This document shows positions 63,936 to 64,000 of a DNA stretch of 64,000 nt, piece after piece (the first letter of the stretch is position 1; every line of letters starts with the position of its first letter). Both the position numbers and the translations under genes were made by a program. Below the pieces are notes generated by a model. The model was not told where the DNA came from, did no database searches, and saw only the letters and a list, made by a program, of their open reading frames with translations. Location of the stretch: assembly GCF_039908635.1 (NCBI RefSeq), contig NZ_CP150918.1:2537001-2601000 (forward strand). Reading direction: 5' to 3'. The DNA is from Pseudomonas purpurea. GTDB lineage: Bacteria; Pseudomonadota; Gammaproteobacteria; Pseudomonadales; Pseudomonadaceae.

Positions 63936-64000
63936 CGAGTACGGCGTTATGCTGCTGCTCGGAGGGTGAGCAGCGCAAGTGACTAACGGCTGGCAGTGGC

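Overview
The window looks like a chromosomal segment of a fluorescent Pseudomonas (P. fluorescens group). This rests on high G+C, dense alternating operons, Pseudomonas-type REP repeats, and typical proteins of the genus: an OprD-family porin, a serralysin of the AprA type, a DUF2790 protein, a FecI/FecR/TonB-receptor unit and CzcCBA/CzcRS. No phage, IS element, CRISPR array, tRNA or rRNA gene was recognised. The species was not determined.

Layout. 0-3.2 kb: partial unknown gene, ppnN, a DUF3087 protein. 3.2-8.5 kb: a polar-amino-acid ABC transporter operon with an embedded aspartoacylase-like deacylase and an RpiR regulator. 8.8-9.8 kb: azlCD. 10-16.4 kb: methyltransferase, unknown membrane protein, small unknown gene, GNAT acetyltransferase, and a DUF4132 protein with a small partner. 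16.5-20.2 kb: class III aminotransferase with divergent LysR, DUF4174 protein, second GNAT. 20.4-25.1 kb: ketone-body/acetoacetate operon (thiolase plus CoA-transferase A/B) with divergent LysR, then glutaminase. 25.1-29.3 kb: a REP pair, then an uncharacterised trio (ATP-grasp enzyme, flavoprotein, AbrB-type membrane protein). 29.8-33.4 kb: topB and an OprD-type porin. 33.5-43.9 kb: two small exported proteins, a NiCoT nickel/cobalt permease, and CzcCBA with divergent CzcRS. 44-45.3 kb: arginase-family enzyme and a small unknown gene. 46-51.7 kb: an aprA without its usual inhibitor and secretion genes, followed by a Fur-box-preceded FecI/FecR/TonB-receptor unit. 51.8-56.1 kb: MFS symporter, GMC oxidoreductase, LysR. 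56.2-57.9 kb: a type VI immunity-like gene overlapping a small exported protein. 58-64 kb: KefC-like antiporter, M48 protease plus LemA, RcnB-like protein, unknown protein, FKBP isomerase.

Two things stand out. First, three otherwise complete genes (acetyl-CoA acetyltransferase at 20.4-21.6 kb, AbrB-type protein at 28.3 kb, MFS symporter at 51.8-53.4 kb) are each broken by one extra base. In all three the plus strand reads GGGCC where the protein frame requires GGCC. This shared context points to a systematic sequencing or basecalling artefact rather than three independent pseudogenes. Second, the ATP-grasp/flavoprotein/AbrB trio at 25.5-29.3 kb, which begins in a locally AT-rich stretch, is the best candidate here for an undescribed small-molecule pathway.

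How the genes work together: metal handling (NiCoT, CzcCBA/RS, RcnB-like), iron acquisition (FecIR/TonB receptor), amino-acid and short-chain acid use (ABC/deacylase, AzlCD, glutaminase, aminotransferase, acetoacetate operon), and envelope or protein quality control (M48/LemA, FKBP). All functions are inferred from translated sequence and remembered family features; no database search was run.
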